From Chitinophaga sp. YR627 (GTDB lineage Bacteria > Bacteroidota > Bacteroidia > Chitinophagales > Chitinophagaceae), in contig NZ_FOUX01000002.1 of the NCBI RefSeq assembly GCF_900114995.1, positions 62,001 through 126,000 of the forward strand: DNA of 64,000 bases, written 5' to 3'. Of the stretch, positions 8,400-17,864 are shown piece by piece. The position numbers and the translations under genes were made by a program. Numbering within the stretch: the first letter of the stretch is position 1; each line of letters opens with the position of its first letter. The notes under the pieces are model-generated. The model was not told where the DNA came from and made no database searches. It worked only from the letters and a program-made list of their open reading frames with translations.

Positions 8400-9587
8400 A
8401 TGGTTAGAAGGTTTTTATTAATACTATTACTCTTCCTGGCAGGTGATCTCTATTTTTACCAGGCTGTTACTACGCTTTCACACAATCCGACACTCGACCT
8501 CAGCTATTGGCTGATTGATATACTATTGATTGCGGGGATTATAGCTGCTATCGTGCTGCTGAGATCAGGCAAACACGTACAGCGTTTTATGGCAGTGCTG
8601 ATGTCTACCATGCTGCTGATCTTTATTCCAAAGTTATTCTCCTCATTGTTTCTGCTGGCGGAAGATATCATACGGGTATTCCGTGGTTTCCCGCCGAGAA
8701 GCATTTATGTAAGCGAGGCTACCCTGGCTTTTGCAACGATGCTTTTCCTTGCTATTCTGTTCGGTCTGACACGTGGCAAGCATTTTTACAAGGTAAAAAA
8801 GGAGACGCTTCATTTCCCGGACCTGCCGGAAGCATTTGACGGATTTACCATCACCCAGATATCTGACGTGCACTCCGGTAGCTTTAGCGATGCGGCAGGC
8901 GTACAGAAGGGACTTGACCTGGTCAATGCCCAGAACAGTGACCTGCTCTTATTTACGGGCGACCTGGTCAACAATATGGCGTCTGAAATGGATCCCTGGA
9001 TACCGATGTTCACCAAACTGAAAGCGCCTTATGGCAAATACTCGGTACTGGGTAACCATGACTATGGTGATTATATCCGCTGGGAATCGCCTGCGGCAAA
9101 GGAGGATAACCTTGCGCGTGTCAAGGCCGTTCATGGAGAAATAGGCTTTAATCTGCTGCTGGATGAGGCAGTTAAGATCACGAAACAGGGGCAGAGTATT
9201 GCGCTGATCGGTGTGGAGAACTGGGGAAAAGGCGGTTTCCATAAATATGGCGATCTGAAAAGAGCCACTGCCCATGTGCCTGATAATGCCTTTAAAATAC
9301 TCATGTCTCATGACCCGTCTCACTGGGACGAGGTGACGGTAGACCATGACCAGCATGTGCATCTTACACTTGCAGGACACACCCATGGCATGCAGTTCGG
9401 TATTGAACTGTTTGGCTTCAAATGGAGTCCGATCAAGTATTTCTATAAGCAATGGGCGGGTATGTACAGCCAGGATGGTAAATACCTGTATGTGAACAGA
9501 GGCTTTGGCTACCATGGCTTAAAAGGCCGGGTAGGTATATGGCCGGAGATCACCGTGCTGACCCTTAAACGGGGGAATGCCGCTTAA
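8400..9587 (+). CDS. Membrane-anchored metallophosphoesterase
   Basis: The protein has 395 residues. The first 120 hold about four hydrophobic helices. A calcineurin-like phosphoesterase domain follows with the metal ligands in order: 'QISDVHSGSF' (about 154), 'FTGDLVNN' (about 186), 'LGNHDYGDY' (about 217), 'MSHDPSHW' (about 302) and 'AGHTHGMQFG' (about 326). This layout matches the YaeI/YkoQ-like family, some of which hydrolyse lipid phosphates such as UDP-diacylglucosamine; the substrate here is unknown. It converges on the MBL-fold gene, with a shared terminator between. Confidence 0.9.
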   Translation: MVRRFLLILLLFLAGDLYFYQAVTTLSHNPTLDLSYWLIDILLIAGIIAAIVLLRSGKHVQRFMAVLMSTMLLIFIPKLFSSLFLLAEDIIRVFRGFPPRSIYVSEATLAFATMLFLAILFGLTRGKHFYKVKKETLHFPDLPEAFDGFTITQISDVHSGSFSDAAGVQKGLDLVNAQNSDLLLFTGDLVNNMASEMDPWIPMFTKLKAPYGKYSVLGNHDYGDYIRWESPAAKEDNLARVKAVHGEIGFNLLLDEAVKITKQGQSIALIGVENWGKGGFHKYGDLKRATAHVPDNAFKILMSHDPSHWDEVTVDHDQHVHLTLAGHTHGMQFGIELFGFKWSPIKYFYKQWAGMYSQDGKYLYVNRGFGYHGLKGRVGIWPEITVLTLKRGNAA

Positions 9588-9594
9588 GCGATGT

Positions 9595-9629
9595 AAACCG
9601 TGCTGGTGTTCAACACGCCAGCACGGTTT
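9595..9629. terminator. Bidirectional intrinsic terminator
   Basis: AAACCGTGCTGG (9595-9606) pairs perfectly with CCAGCACGGTTT (9618-9629) around an 11-nt loop. It sits between two convergent stops (9587 and 9634) and has T-rich ends on both strands. Confidence 0.85.
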
Positions 9630-9633
9630 TCTG

Positions 9634-10593
9634 TTACCCCCTGATACCTTTGTATACCAGTTTAGTAAAGAAGTCTGGTCCTATCACAAAATTACCCCAC
9701 TGTGCATCGTAATCACGCGTAGGCTTTGCCGCAATCACCTCCTTCAGTGACATACCGCTTTTCTTTAGTTTACTTACCTTCTCGTTAATTGCCACCAGCA
9801 TGTCCCTGTAGGCTGTCAGCTGTTGCTTATCACCTACCGGACCATGTCCGGGAACGATCAATGTTTTATCCGTAGCGATACGCACATTGTGATCTGCCGC
9901 TTTGATCATACCACCGATACATCCTCCGGTGTTGTAGTCAATAAAAGGATAAAAGCCATTCCACCAGGTATCTGCTACATGCAGCACATCACTATCAGGG
10001 AAATATACTGAGATGTCCGAGTCTGTATGTGCAGGTGCGTAATGCCAGAGCTGAAGGGTCTCTCCTTCGAATGGCAGAGTATATTCCTTTTCAAATACGA
10101 TCGCGGGTAAAGCGCCTGCCGGTGCAGGTGGAAAGGTATAGTTCCAGTCCTCTACGCGGACCGTCTGCGAGAGCCGCTTCCGTGTGTTTGCATGTGCGAT
10201 GATCTTTGCGCCTGCCTGGTGTACCCATTCATTGCCGCTGGCGTGATCAAAATGCCAGTGTGTATTGATCAGGTATTGAAGAGGGGCCTGGCTGATCGCG
10301 CTGATCTGTGCTTTCATTTTATCTTTCGACACATCAATACCGGCATCCACCAGCAGGTTGCCATTCTTTCCTGCTGCCAGGATGATATTACCACCGGAGC
10401 CATCCAGTAAGGTGAGATTACCGCGTAATGGTTTGGCTACTATCGGCGACTTTCTGGCTTCGCCTATGATCATGGTAACAGGACTTTCCGCCTGTGCAAA
10501 TACTGATTTCGGGGAGAACATAAAGGCGCCGGCCAGCACGCCTACGGAGGATATAAAGTGCCTCCGGTCCATGGAATGTTGTTGTGATTTCAT
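9634..10593 (-). CDS. Exported MBL-fold metallo-hydrolase
   Basis: The protein has 319 residues from the ATG at 10593, chosen because it is followed at once by a Tat-like signal 'MDRRHFISSVGVLAGAFMF' ending at 'VFAQA'; an upstream extension has no signal features. Zinc motif 'HWHFDHASGN' gives HxHxDH, with a further His in 'APAHTDSD', Asp in 'LHVADTWW' and His in 'VPGHGPV'. This is the metallo-beta-lactamase fold, closest to SoxH-like or quinoprotein-relay type periplasmic hydrolases rather than a proven beta-lactamase. A 240-bp gap with divergent promoters separates it from the sigma factor gene. Confidence 0.88.
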   Translation of the reverse strand: MKSQQHSMDRRHFISSVGVLAGAFMFSPKSVFAQAESPVTMIIGEARKSPIVAKPLRGNLTLLDGSGGNIILAAGKNGNLLVDAGIDVSKDKMKAQISAISQAPLQYLINTHWHFDHASGNEWVHQAGAKIIAHANTRKRLSQTVRVEDWNYTFPPAPAGALPAIVFEKEYTLPFEGETLQLWHYAPAHTDSDISVYFPDSDVLHVADTWWNGFYPFIDYNTGGCIGGMIKAADHNVRIATDKTLIVPGHGPVGDKQQLTAYRDMLVAINEKVSKLKKSGMSLKEVIAAKPTRDYDAQWGNFVIGPDFFTKLVYKGIRG

Positions 10594-10836
10594 GTGTGTC
10601 TTTTTTGTCCTGGCAAAGGGAAATGCTTTGTCCCTGTGTGTTGACCAATTCGGATGCCAACAGAATAACTTATTAACTAACAACGACTTACAACACACAC
10701 CTCGTGATATCAGAAACGATATTTCGTTAAATAACCAATGGCAACGATTTGATATGCCGAAAACAGCTATAGTGGTTCCTATATAAATCCCTACTTTTTT
10801 TATTAAATTTAAGCCAGGGGGAAATTTACATTCTTA

Positions 10837-11418
10837 GTGTTGAACGAGTACACACATAACGACACCGACCAGGAACTGCTCAGTCTTATCAAAACAGGGT
10901 CTGAAATAGCATTTCAGCAATTATTTCAACGACATTGGGAAAAGCTGTTCGTATCCGCCAGCAAGAAACTGGGTGACCAGGAGCTGGCACAGGAACTCGT
11001 GCATGATCTTTTCCTCGACCTTTGGCGACGCCGGGAAGAACTGGCTATTATAAACCTGCCGGCTTACCTGGGGAAGGCCCTTCAATACCGCATTATTAAT
11101 AAGCTTATCTCCAAAAAGGATAAGTTCTTCTTCGAATTACTGGAAAACACAGAAGAATCGCTTTATAAAGCGGATCAGGCACTGCTGGAAAAAGACCTGA
11201 CAGCACTGATCATTTCATGGGCGGAAATACTACCGGAAAGACGGCGCCAGATATTCATCCATTATTATCTCCACCACCTCAGTACCCAGGAAATTGCCGA
11301 CAATCTGAACATATCACAGAAAACGGTACAAAACCAACTCAGTATCTCTATACAGGATTTAAAGGCACATTTCGGCCATCTGCTCATACTTTTGGTCCTG
11401 TTGGATGAAACTTTATAA
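10837..11418 (+). CDS. ECF RNA polymerase sigma factor (sigma-70 family)
   Basis: The protein has 193 residues. The frame starts at GTG (10837); TTG at 10840 is the next option, and there is no ATG near, so a non-standard start is likely. Region 2 is seen at 'LFQRHWEKLFVSASKKLGDQELAQELVHDLFLDLWRR' and region 4 at 'LPERRRQIFIHYYLHHLSTQEIADNLNISQKTVQNQLS'. This is the Bacteroidota ECF group that is held by a membrane FecR protein and released when a SusC-type receptor binds its ligand. FecR, SusC and SusD follow directly, so the target is probably the operon downstream. Confidence 0.93.
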   Translation: MLNEYTHNDTDQELLSLIKTGSEIAFQQLFQRHWEKLFVSASKKLGDQELAQELVHDLFLDLWRRREELAIINLPAYLGKALQYRIINKLISKKDKFFFELLENTEESLYKADQALLEKDLTALIISWAEILPERRRQIFIHYYLHHLSTQEIADNLNISQKTVQNQLSISIQDLKAHFGHLLILLVLLDETL

Positions 11419-11492
11419 TTTTTTAAAAAAAAGTGGTAAAAGGACGGGAAGAAACTTCTTTTTTCCTGACTATATAGTTAAAGCCACCAGCT

Positions 11493-12638
11493 ATGTACAA
11501 TTCCGGTAAGGATCAACAATATTTTTTCAGACTGCTTGCCAGGTATAACGAAGGGAAAGTTACACCGGAAGAAGCTGCATTTGTTGAGCGTTACATGGAA
11601 TTACTGGATTACCGGAACAAAGATGTCCTAAAGGATTTCGAGCTCCGGAAAGATCAGATAGCGGGAGATATGCAGGAACGATTACTACAAAGCATCCGGC
11701 AGGAACCGGTTGTAAGAACTATGTTCCCTATGCGTAAGTGGGTGACAGCGGCTGCCGTCATATTATTACTAATGGGCAGCGGATATTATTTATCTCAGCG
11801 GCTGCATACGCCCAAAGTACCACAGATAGCGCAACTGACTGATATCCCTCCCGGAAAGACAGGAGCCATACTTACTTTGGCGGATGGCAGTGAAGTGGTG
11901 CTGGATAGTTCTAAAAATGGCGTGATCGCCATACAGGGAAACACAACCGTTAAGTTGAAGAATGGCGAAGTGTATTATAATAATAATGGTCAGTCTGGCG
12001 AAAAGGTCGCCTATAACACCATCACCACACCTAATGGCCGTCAGTATCAGCTGGTATTACCTGATGGCACCAAAGTATGGCTGAATGCGGCCAGTAGTCT
12101 GACATATCCAATCGCATTTACAGAAAAAGAAAGAAAAGTAAGCGTACGCGGTGAGGCTTATTTTGAGGTCGCGGCCAACGCGCGCCAGCCATTTAAAGTG
12201 ATTATAAATGATGTCACCAGCATTGATGTCCTGGGCACTAAATTCAATATCAACGCTTACAAAGACGAAACGGGTATCAGAACAACGTTATTACAGGGTG
12301 CTGTAAAGGTCAATTACCAACAGGCATCACAACTACTTCAGCCGGGTCAGGCGGCACAGATCGGGCAACAACTAAGTCTGGTGGAAGATGTTGACCTGAA
12401 CAGTGCAGTAGCATGGAAGGAAGGCATATTTGCATTTGACAATGCGGATCTTCCGGCAGTACTGCGCCAACTGGCCCGCTGGTATGATATCGAAGTGAGT
12501 TACGAGGGTAAGATACCAAGCGCCACTTTTACAGGCGAAATTGATAAGACGCTTACCCTATCACAGGTATTGCAGGGATTATCAGCAACAAGAATCAACT
12601 ATAAAATCGAGGGAAACAAGTTAATTATTCAGCATTAG
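11493..12638 (+). CDS. FecR family anti-sigma factor
   Basis: The protein has 381 residues: a cytoplasmic N-terminal sigma-binding part (1-75), one transmembrane helix (about 83-103, 'WVTAAAVILLLMGSGYYL'), a periplasmic FecR domain (about 175-270, with 'TTPNGRQYQLVLPDGTKVWLNAASSLTYP' and 'VRGEAYFEVA') and a C-terminal STN-like domain (about 305-380). It should hold the ECF sigma factor encoded just upstream until the STN domain of the SusC protein signals. It ends 120 bp before the SusC start; a hairpin lies in that gap. Confidence 0.93.
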   Translation: MYNSGKDQQYFFRLLARYNEGKVTPEEAAFVERYMELLDYRNKDVLKDFELRKDQIAGDMQERLLQSIRQEPVVRTMFPMRKWVTAAAVILLLMGSGYYLSQRLHTPKVPQIAQLTDIPPGKTGAILTLADGSEVVLDSSKNGVIAIQGNTTVKLKNGEVYYNNNGQSGEKVAYNTITTPNGRQYQLVLPDGTKVWLNAASSLTYPIAFTEKERKVSVRGEAYFEVAANARQPFKVIINDVTSIDVLGTKFNINAYKDETGIRTTLLQGAVKVNYQQASQLLQPGQAAQIGQQLSLVEDVDLNSAVAWKEGIFAFDNADLPAVLRQLARWYDIEVSYEGKIPSATFTGEIDKTLTLSQVLQGLSATRINYKIEGNKLIIQH

Positions 12639-12675
12639 AGATTAAGACAACCAAAATCAGCGTGAACTAAATGAA

Positions 12676-12714
12676 AATACCGGGTGCAAAGATTGGCGTC
12701 CTACCCCCGGTATT
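12676..12714 (+). terminator. Hairpin between fecR and susC
   Basis: AATACCGGG (12676-12684) pairs with CCCGGTATT (12706-12714) around a 21-nt loop, 45 bp upstream of the SusC start. The downstream tract is only weakly T-rich, so it may act as an attenuator that separates regulator and transporter expression, or as an RNA-stability element. Confidence 0.5.
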
Positions 12715-12758
12715 CGTTTAAGTCTGGCTTATTACTAAACTTTAAACATTGCAAATGT

Positions 12759-15700
12759 ATGCAAATTAAGGGTTATTTCAATCCCGTCATCCCCCCTATG
12801 CGTATGGGGATCAGATCAACCAAAAAAGTGTATGTGATGAGATCCGCTTTCGTGATTTTTCTTATGGTCTTACTACACACGGGTGGAAGTGCCTCTGCCC
12901 AGACAGTAACATTATCCGGCAAATCAATGCCACTATTGAAGGCATTTGCCAGTATACGTCAGCAGACCGGCTATAAGTTCTTTTACCGTAATGAAGATCT
13001 TAAAAACACCAATCCTGTAACTGTTCAGTTTAAGGATGTACCATTGGTCAGGGCATTACAGAGTGTTTTGGGCAATCAGCCCTTAACTTTTAATATCCAG
13101 GGTAAGACCATCTTCATCAGCCGTAAGACACCAGCGGTAGCGGAACCTGCTGCTACTGAAGCAGCGAACCGTTATTATGTCACAGGGCTTGTGAAAGATG
13201 ACCAGGGCCATCTGCTTTCCAATATTACGGTCGCCCTGCGTAACAGGTACAGATACGTTATTACCAACGAGAGAGGAGAGTTTACGCTGTATGGACTGGT
13301 ACCCGATGATACGCTTCAGTTCAGCAGTATTAATCATGAAAGTGTAGTCCTGCCTTATTCCCATCTGTCAGATAATATGACCGTTATTATGCGTCCACGT
13401 ATCAGCGCTTTATCAACAGTGGTCATTTATAACACAGGATATCAGCAGGTGAGTAAGGAAAGGGCCACCGGTTCCTTCGGCAAACCGGATATGGAAGTAT
13501 TCAGAGAGCGTGTCAGCACGTTTGATGTAGTCGGTCGTCTGGAAGGACAGATACCTGGTCTTACAGTTGGTACCGGTACCACTACATCAGGCAGAACCGG
13601 TAATGGCTTTTCTACCAGATCAAGTGTGATCAGGGGCTATTCTACTGTGTATGGCGGACAACCAACCAATCCATTATACGTTGTGAATGGTGTGATCACA
13701 ACAGATTTCAGTTCTGTGAATCCGGATGATATAGAGGACATCACTGTATTAAAAGATGCAGCTGCTGCCGCTATCTGGGGTGCAAGGGCAGCCAACGGTA
13801 TTATCGTCATAAAAACCAAAGAAGGTAATAAAAATCAAAAACTAACCGTCAGCTACACAGGGTCTGTGAGTTTCCAGGGTAAGCCGGATTTTGACTATAA
13901 TCAGCGCATGAACAGTCAGCAATACATACAGGCAGCCAGGGAAACTTTCGATCCTGTTACCTATCCCTGGAGCTCGCTGGCCACACAGGTAGTGTTACCA
14001 CATGACGTGGTACTCTATAATCAGTATCGCGGTCTTATCAGTGCTGATCAGGCAAATAAAAGTCTGGACAGCCTGAGTCAGATTAACAATCAGTCACAGA
14101 TAAAAGACCTGTTCTATCGTAATCCTGTCACCACCAACCATACGATATCTGTTTCGGCAGGTAACAATCTTTATGCGTTATATGCTTCACTGGGCTGGAC
14201 AGGTGTACAGAGTAACGTTCCCGGAGAGAAGAACAATACCTATAAAGTCAATCTCACACAAAGTTTTAATATCAGCAAAAGGATCAGTTTTGCGCTGAAC
14301 ACGTCATTGATCAATAGTGTATCAAGCAGGAAGAATATGCCAACGGTAGATAATTCTTTTGTGCCGTATCAGTTGTTTATTGATGAACAGGGTCAGCAAC
14401 AGAATCTTGCTTTTTTAAATGGCTGGTCAGATTCCACGCGTAATAATTATGCAGCAAGGAGCAGGGTAAATCTCGATTACTACCCTTTGCAGGAGATGAA
14501 TTATGCGCATTCCAATACGAATACGATCAGTATTAATATGACGGCCAACATTGGCGTTAAGTTATGGAAAGGCTTCAGCTTTCAGGGTACCTACGGTTAT
14601 CTGAAAGCACCAGGTACGCTGAGCACCTTCACAGACAGCCGTGCGCTCTCACAACGCAGACAGCTATTATCATTTACGGTAGCACCTACTATGGCATCTA
14701 CGCCGGTCTACTATCTGCCGGTGAATAACAGCTTATATATTTCCAATAATAACGACCAGCGTAACTGGACCGTGCGTAATCAGCTGATATATACTGCTGC
14801 TCCCAGATCCGGAAAGGACGCACTGACATTACAGGCCGGTCAGGAAGCACAGGAAGCGAGTGCCTCCCGGACAACCACCAACATGGTCGGATATGATGAA
14901 GCATTGGGTACCTATGCTTTACTGGACTATGCCAGGTTAAGGCAGGGTGTCTTTGGCACCGTGACTGGTTATGGCTTCTTCAGCACACCGCCCTATCAGA
15001 TATTCAAAGAGCTGACCCGTTTCACCTCCTGGTTTGCACTGGGCAGTTATACATTTGATCATAAATATAGCCTGGATGTCAGCTGGCGGCAGGACCACAG
15101 TAATCAGTTCGGCAGCGATATCTCTGTGCAGAATAAACCTGTATGGAGTGCAGGTGGTAAATGGCAGTTGGGCAATGAAGGCTTTATGCAGGGGGTGAAA
15201 TGGATCGACGCACTGGCATTAAGAGCCACCTACGGTATTACAGGTAATTCTCCTTATGTGGGCGCGGCCTCGTTGTATGACATTTTAAGTGCGCAGCCGG
15301 CATCCCAAACTGGTGGCATAGCAGGCGATGCGCTGACACTGAACCAGCCGGCTAACAGAAAGCTATCCTGGGAAAGAACCCAGACCGTCAATGCGGGCGT
15401 TGATTTCTCCGTTTTCAAAAACCGCATTTCAGGTGCGATCGATGTCTATAGTAAAACGACTACAGACCTGTTGGGAAGTGTGCCTTTAAATCCATTTACC
15501 GGTTCTTCCAGTCAGACAGGAAATGTGGGTAAACTGGTGAATAAAGGAATAGAATTTTCGCTGCGCACAGTGAACATCCGGAAACAGGACTGGAGCTGGT
15601 CGAGCAGTCTGGTTTTCAGTTATAACTATAACAAGCTTGTTTCTTACGCCACGCTAAATCCTTCGCTGAACACTGCCAGCTACAAATTATTTGCGCCTTA

Positions 15701-16367
15701 CTGGGTCGGATACAATTCCAGGCCTTTATTTGGCTATCAGTTTGCAGGACTGGATAATGCCGGTGATCCGCAGATCAGACTGGCTGATAAAACAGTGACT
15801 AAAACGCCTAATGTTACGAAGCCGGAAGACGTCGTATACCTGGGTACCACACAGTCGCCGGTTAATGGAGGATTCACCAACCGTTTCCAGTATAAAGCCC
15901 TCTCGCTTACTGTGAATATGATCTATAACACAGGCGCTGTTATGCGCCGGAACGTCAATATATTCTATAGCGGCAGAATGCCGACGTCCACCTCTATCGG
16001 AGGAAATAACCTGATGACATCCTTCCAGGACCGCTGGAAACAACCGGGAGATGAGCAGCGGACGGACATTCCTGCCTATGTATCGAACCCGGGTATCAGC
16101 TACTCACGCAGGGACGTTAACTACTACACATACGGAGACAATAATGTCATCAGTGCGTCCTACATCAAAGTTCGGGATATTACCCTGGGCTATGACCTGC
16201 AGGCAGCAGCGCTTCGTTTTCTGAAAATACAAAGGCTGAACATTTATGCACAGACGACCAATTTCCTGATCTGGACAGCCAATGACGAGCGGATCGATCC
16301 GGAAACAGGTTTTCCCGGCGCACTGTATAAGCATCAATACAATGTAGGCGTGAATGTTACACTTTAA
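12759..16367 (+). CDS. SusC/RagA family TonB-linked outer membrane transporter
   Basis: The protein has 1202 residues from the ATG at 12759; an in-frame TTG at 12684 lies inside the upstream hairpin and is rejected. After a signal peptide ('VMRSAFVIFLMVLLHTGGSASAQ') come an STN domain (about 55-120, 'LLKAFASIRQQTGYKFFYRNED'), a CarboxypepD_reg-like domain (about 140-215), a TonB plug with 'PLYVVNGVITTDFSSVNPDD' and 'ITVLKDAAAAAIWGARAANG', and a beta-barrel to the C-terminus. The STN domain shows it signals to FecR. It forms a substrate channel with the SusD lipoprotein encoded 21 bp downstream. No glycoside hydrolase is nearby, so the cargo need not be a glycan. Confidence 0.95.
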   Translation: MQIKGYFNPVIPPMRMGIRSTKKVYVMRSAFVIFLMVLLHTGGSASAQTVTLSGKSMPLLKAFASIRQQTGYKFFYRNEDLKNTNPVTVQFKDVPLVRALQSVLGNQPLTFNIQGKTIFISRKTPAVAEPAATEAANRYYVTGLVKDDQGHLLSNITVALRNRYRYVITNERGEFTLYGLVPDDTLQFSSINHESVVLPYSHLSDNMTVIMRPRISALSTVVIYNTGYQQVSKERATGSFGKPDMEVFRERVSTFDVVGRLEGQIPGLTVGTGTTTSGRTGNGFSTRSSVIRGYSTVYGGQPTNPLYVVNGVITTDFSSVNPDDIEDITVLKDAAAAAIWGARAANGIIVIKTKEGNKNQKLTVSYTGSVSFQGKPDFDYNQRMNSQQYIQAARETFDPVTYPWSSLATQVVLPHDVVLYNQYRGLISADQANKSLDSLSQINNQSQIKDLFYRNPVTTNHTISVSAGNNLYALYASLGWTGVQSNVPGEKNNTYKVNLTQSFNISKRISFALNTSLINSVSSRKNMPTVDNSFVPYQLFIDEQGQQQNLAFLNGWSDSTRNNYAARSRVNLDYYPLQEMNYAHSNTNTISINMTANIGVKLWKGFSFQGTYGYLKAPGTLSTFTDSRALSQRRQLLSFTVAPTMASTPVYYLPVNNSLYISNNNDQRNWTVRNQLIYTAAPRSGKDALTLQAGQEAQEASASRTTTNMVGYDEALGTYALLDYARLRQGVFGTVTGYGFFSTPPYQIFKELTRFTSWFALGSYTFDHKYSLDVSWRQDHSNQFGSDISVQNKPVWSAGGKWQLGNEGFMQGVKWIDALALRATYGITGNSPYVGAASLYDILSAQPASQTGGIAGDALTLNQPANRKLSWERTQTVNAGVDFSVFKNRISGAIDVYSKTTTDLLGSVPLNPFTGSSSQTGNVGKLVNKGIEFSLRTVNIRKQDWSWSSSLVFSYNYNKLVSYATLNPSLNTASYKLFAPYWVGYNSRPLFGYQFAGLDNAGDPQIRLADKTVTKTPNVTKPEDVVYLGTTQSPVNGGFTNRFQYKALSLTVNMIYNTGAVMRRNVNIFYSGRMPTSTSIGGNNLMTSFQDRWKQPGDEQRTDIPAYVSNPGISYSRRDVNYYTYGDNNVISASYIKVRDITLGYDLQAAALRFLKIQRLNIYAQTTNFLIWTANDERIDPETGFPGALYKHQYNVGVNVTL

Positions 16368-16388
16368 TTCAACTTTAAACAGAGAAGG

Positions 16389-17843
16389 ATGAGAAAACTA
16401 CTATATATCATCATCATGGTGTCTTTGGTTGCCTGTAAAGATAGCTTCCTTGAGGTAGTGCCACTGGGATCACAGACAGCAGTGACAACAGATGACTATG
16501 ATAAACTCATGAATGATCCGGCGTATTATTTTCAATCTTTTGCCGGCGGATGGCAGGAACAGACCCTGATGGAAGATGACGTTGCCGCAGAAGAGGTGTA
16601 TCTGATACAGGGTAGTCAGCAGATGCTGCGACTCTTTCAATGGCAGGATGTTATTTACCAGCAACAGGATCAGGCTCCCTGGGCAGTATCACTCTGGCTG
16701 GAGCAGTTATATTCACTGAACAAGATCATCAATGAAGTGATGGTTGCCAGCGGAGGCACTAACGACCAGAAAAGGTCCATCCGCGCAGAGGCCCTGGCAA
16801 CACGTGCATGGACGTACTTTCAGTTTATCAATTTTTACGGCAAACCATATGTTCAGGGTACCGCAGGAAGTGATCCGGGGTTCCCTATTATAGAGCAGGC
16901 AGATGTGAGTATGACAAACTTCACACGCGCCTCTGTGCAGGCAGTGTATGATTTCATCATCAAAGATCTTAATGCTGCCATTGCAGACCTGCCGGTAAGA
17001 CCACTGGTACGTACACGGATGTCTAAATCTGCTGCTGAAGGTCTGCTGGGAAAGGTGTATCTGTACATGGGCAAAAACAATGATGCCCTGGCGATGTTCA
17101 ATGCAGCATTTACCGATCTGACCGGAAGCGATACCCGTTTGTACGATTACAACCAGACACTTGCCCCGGGCGGCGCCTTTCTGCCTTTGGATATGATGAT
17201 CGGCCCCTCTCAGGGCCCCGGCAACAATCAGAATGACCTTACTGAAGCCCTCGTATCGAAAGTATTTTATAATGGATCTTATAGTGGAAATCAGCTTGGA
17301 AACAATGGCATCGTACTTGCGCCATGGGCAGCTGCACTATATGGCGCATCAGATCTTCGCCTCCAATTGTATACAAACACCAATCCCGATCTCTCTCCGA
17401 ATACCGGCGGTCGTCTCCGAAAATATGGTGTACAATATTCAAGAATGGGATTGCAATTGCCAGACCTCTATCTGTTAAGCGCAGAATGTAAGGCCCGCCT
17501 GAATGATCTGCAGGGAGCAGTTGGTGATGTAGAAACCCTGCGTAAGAACCGTATGCCAGCTGCTGATGCGGCTGTTCCTGCTGCTATCGCAGGTAATCAG
17601 ACAGCCCTGATCCGCTTCATTTTTGATGAGCGTATCCGGGAATTTGCAGCTGAAGGCCATCGCTGGTTTGATATGCGCAGACAGTCCGTAGATCCCATTT
17701 TTGCAGGCCAGGTTTTCACGCACACACTATATAAAGCAGATGGTACTATAGCCACCTATACATTGCAGCAACCTAAGCGGCTTGTATTACAGTTGCCACC
17801 CACATTAGTCAATGCTAATCCGGGTATGTCAAACAATCCTTAA
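16389..17843 (+). CDS. SusD/RagB family outer membrane lipoprotein
   Basis: The protein has 484 residues with a lipoprotein signal ending at Cys16 ('IIMVSLVACKDSF'). Family features are the helical SusD_N-like part with 'ALATRAWTYFQFINFYGKPY', 'KSAAEGLLGKVYLYMGKNNDALAMF', and the C-terminal RagB/SusD part with 'FDERIREFAAEGHRWFDMRR'. It caps the SusC barrel on the cell surface and binds substrate. The gap to SusC is 21 bp and to the ABC ATPase 21 bp, so it is in the same operon. Confidence 0.95.
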   Translation: MRKLLYIIIMVSLVACKDSFLEVVPLGSQTAVTTDDYDKLMNDPAYYFQSFAGGWQEQTLMEDDVAAEEVYLIQGSQQMLRLFQWQDVIYQQQDQAPWAVSLWLEQLYSLNKIINEVMVASGGTNDQKRSIRAEALATRAWTYFQFINFYGKPYVQGTAGSDPGFPIIEQADVSMTNFTRASVQAVYDFIIKDLNAAIADLPVRPLVRTRMSKSAAEGLLGKVYLYMGKNNDALAMFNAAFTDLTGSDTRLYDYNQTLAPGGAFLPLDMMIGPSQGPGNNQNDLTEALVSKVFYNGSYSGNQLGNNGIVLAPWAAALYGASDLRLQLYTNTNPDLSPNTGGRLRKYGVQYSRMGLQLPDLYLLSAECKARLNDLQGAVGDVETLRKNRMPAADAAVPAAIAGNQTALIRFIFDERIREFAAEGHRWFDMRRQSVDPIFAGQVFTHTLYKADGTIATYTLQQPKRLVLQLPPTLVNANPGMSNNP

Positions 17844-17864
17844 TCCAACACAAAAAAATAATCA

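Noticed and set aside
9634-10593. MBL-fold gene as an antibiotic beta-lactamase
   Set aside because: The zinc motif is general to the MBL fold and the other residues fit SoxH-like hydrolases; resistance cannot be claimed from sequence.
12684-12758. Longer start (TTG) for the SusC gene
   Set aside because: It begins inside the hairpin loop region and adds a non-signal-like segment before the signal peptide.
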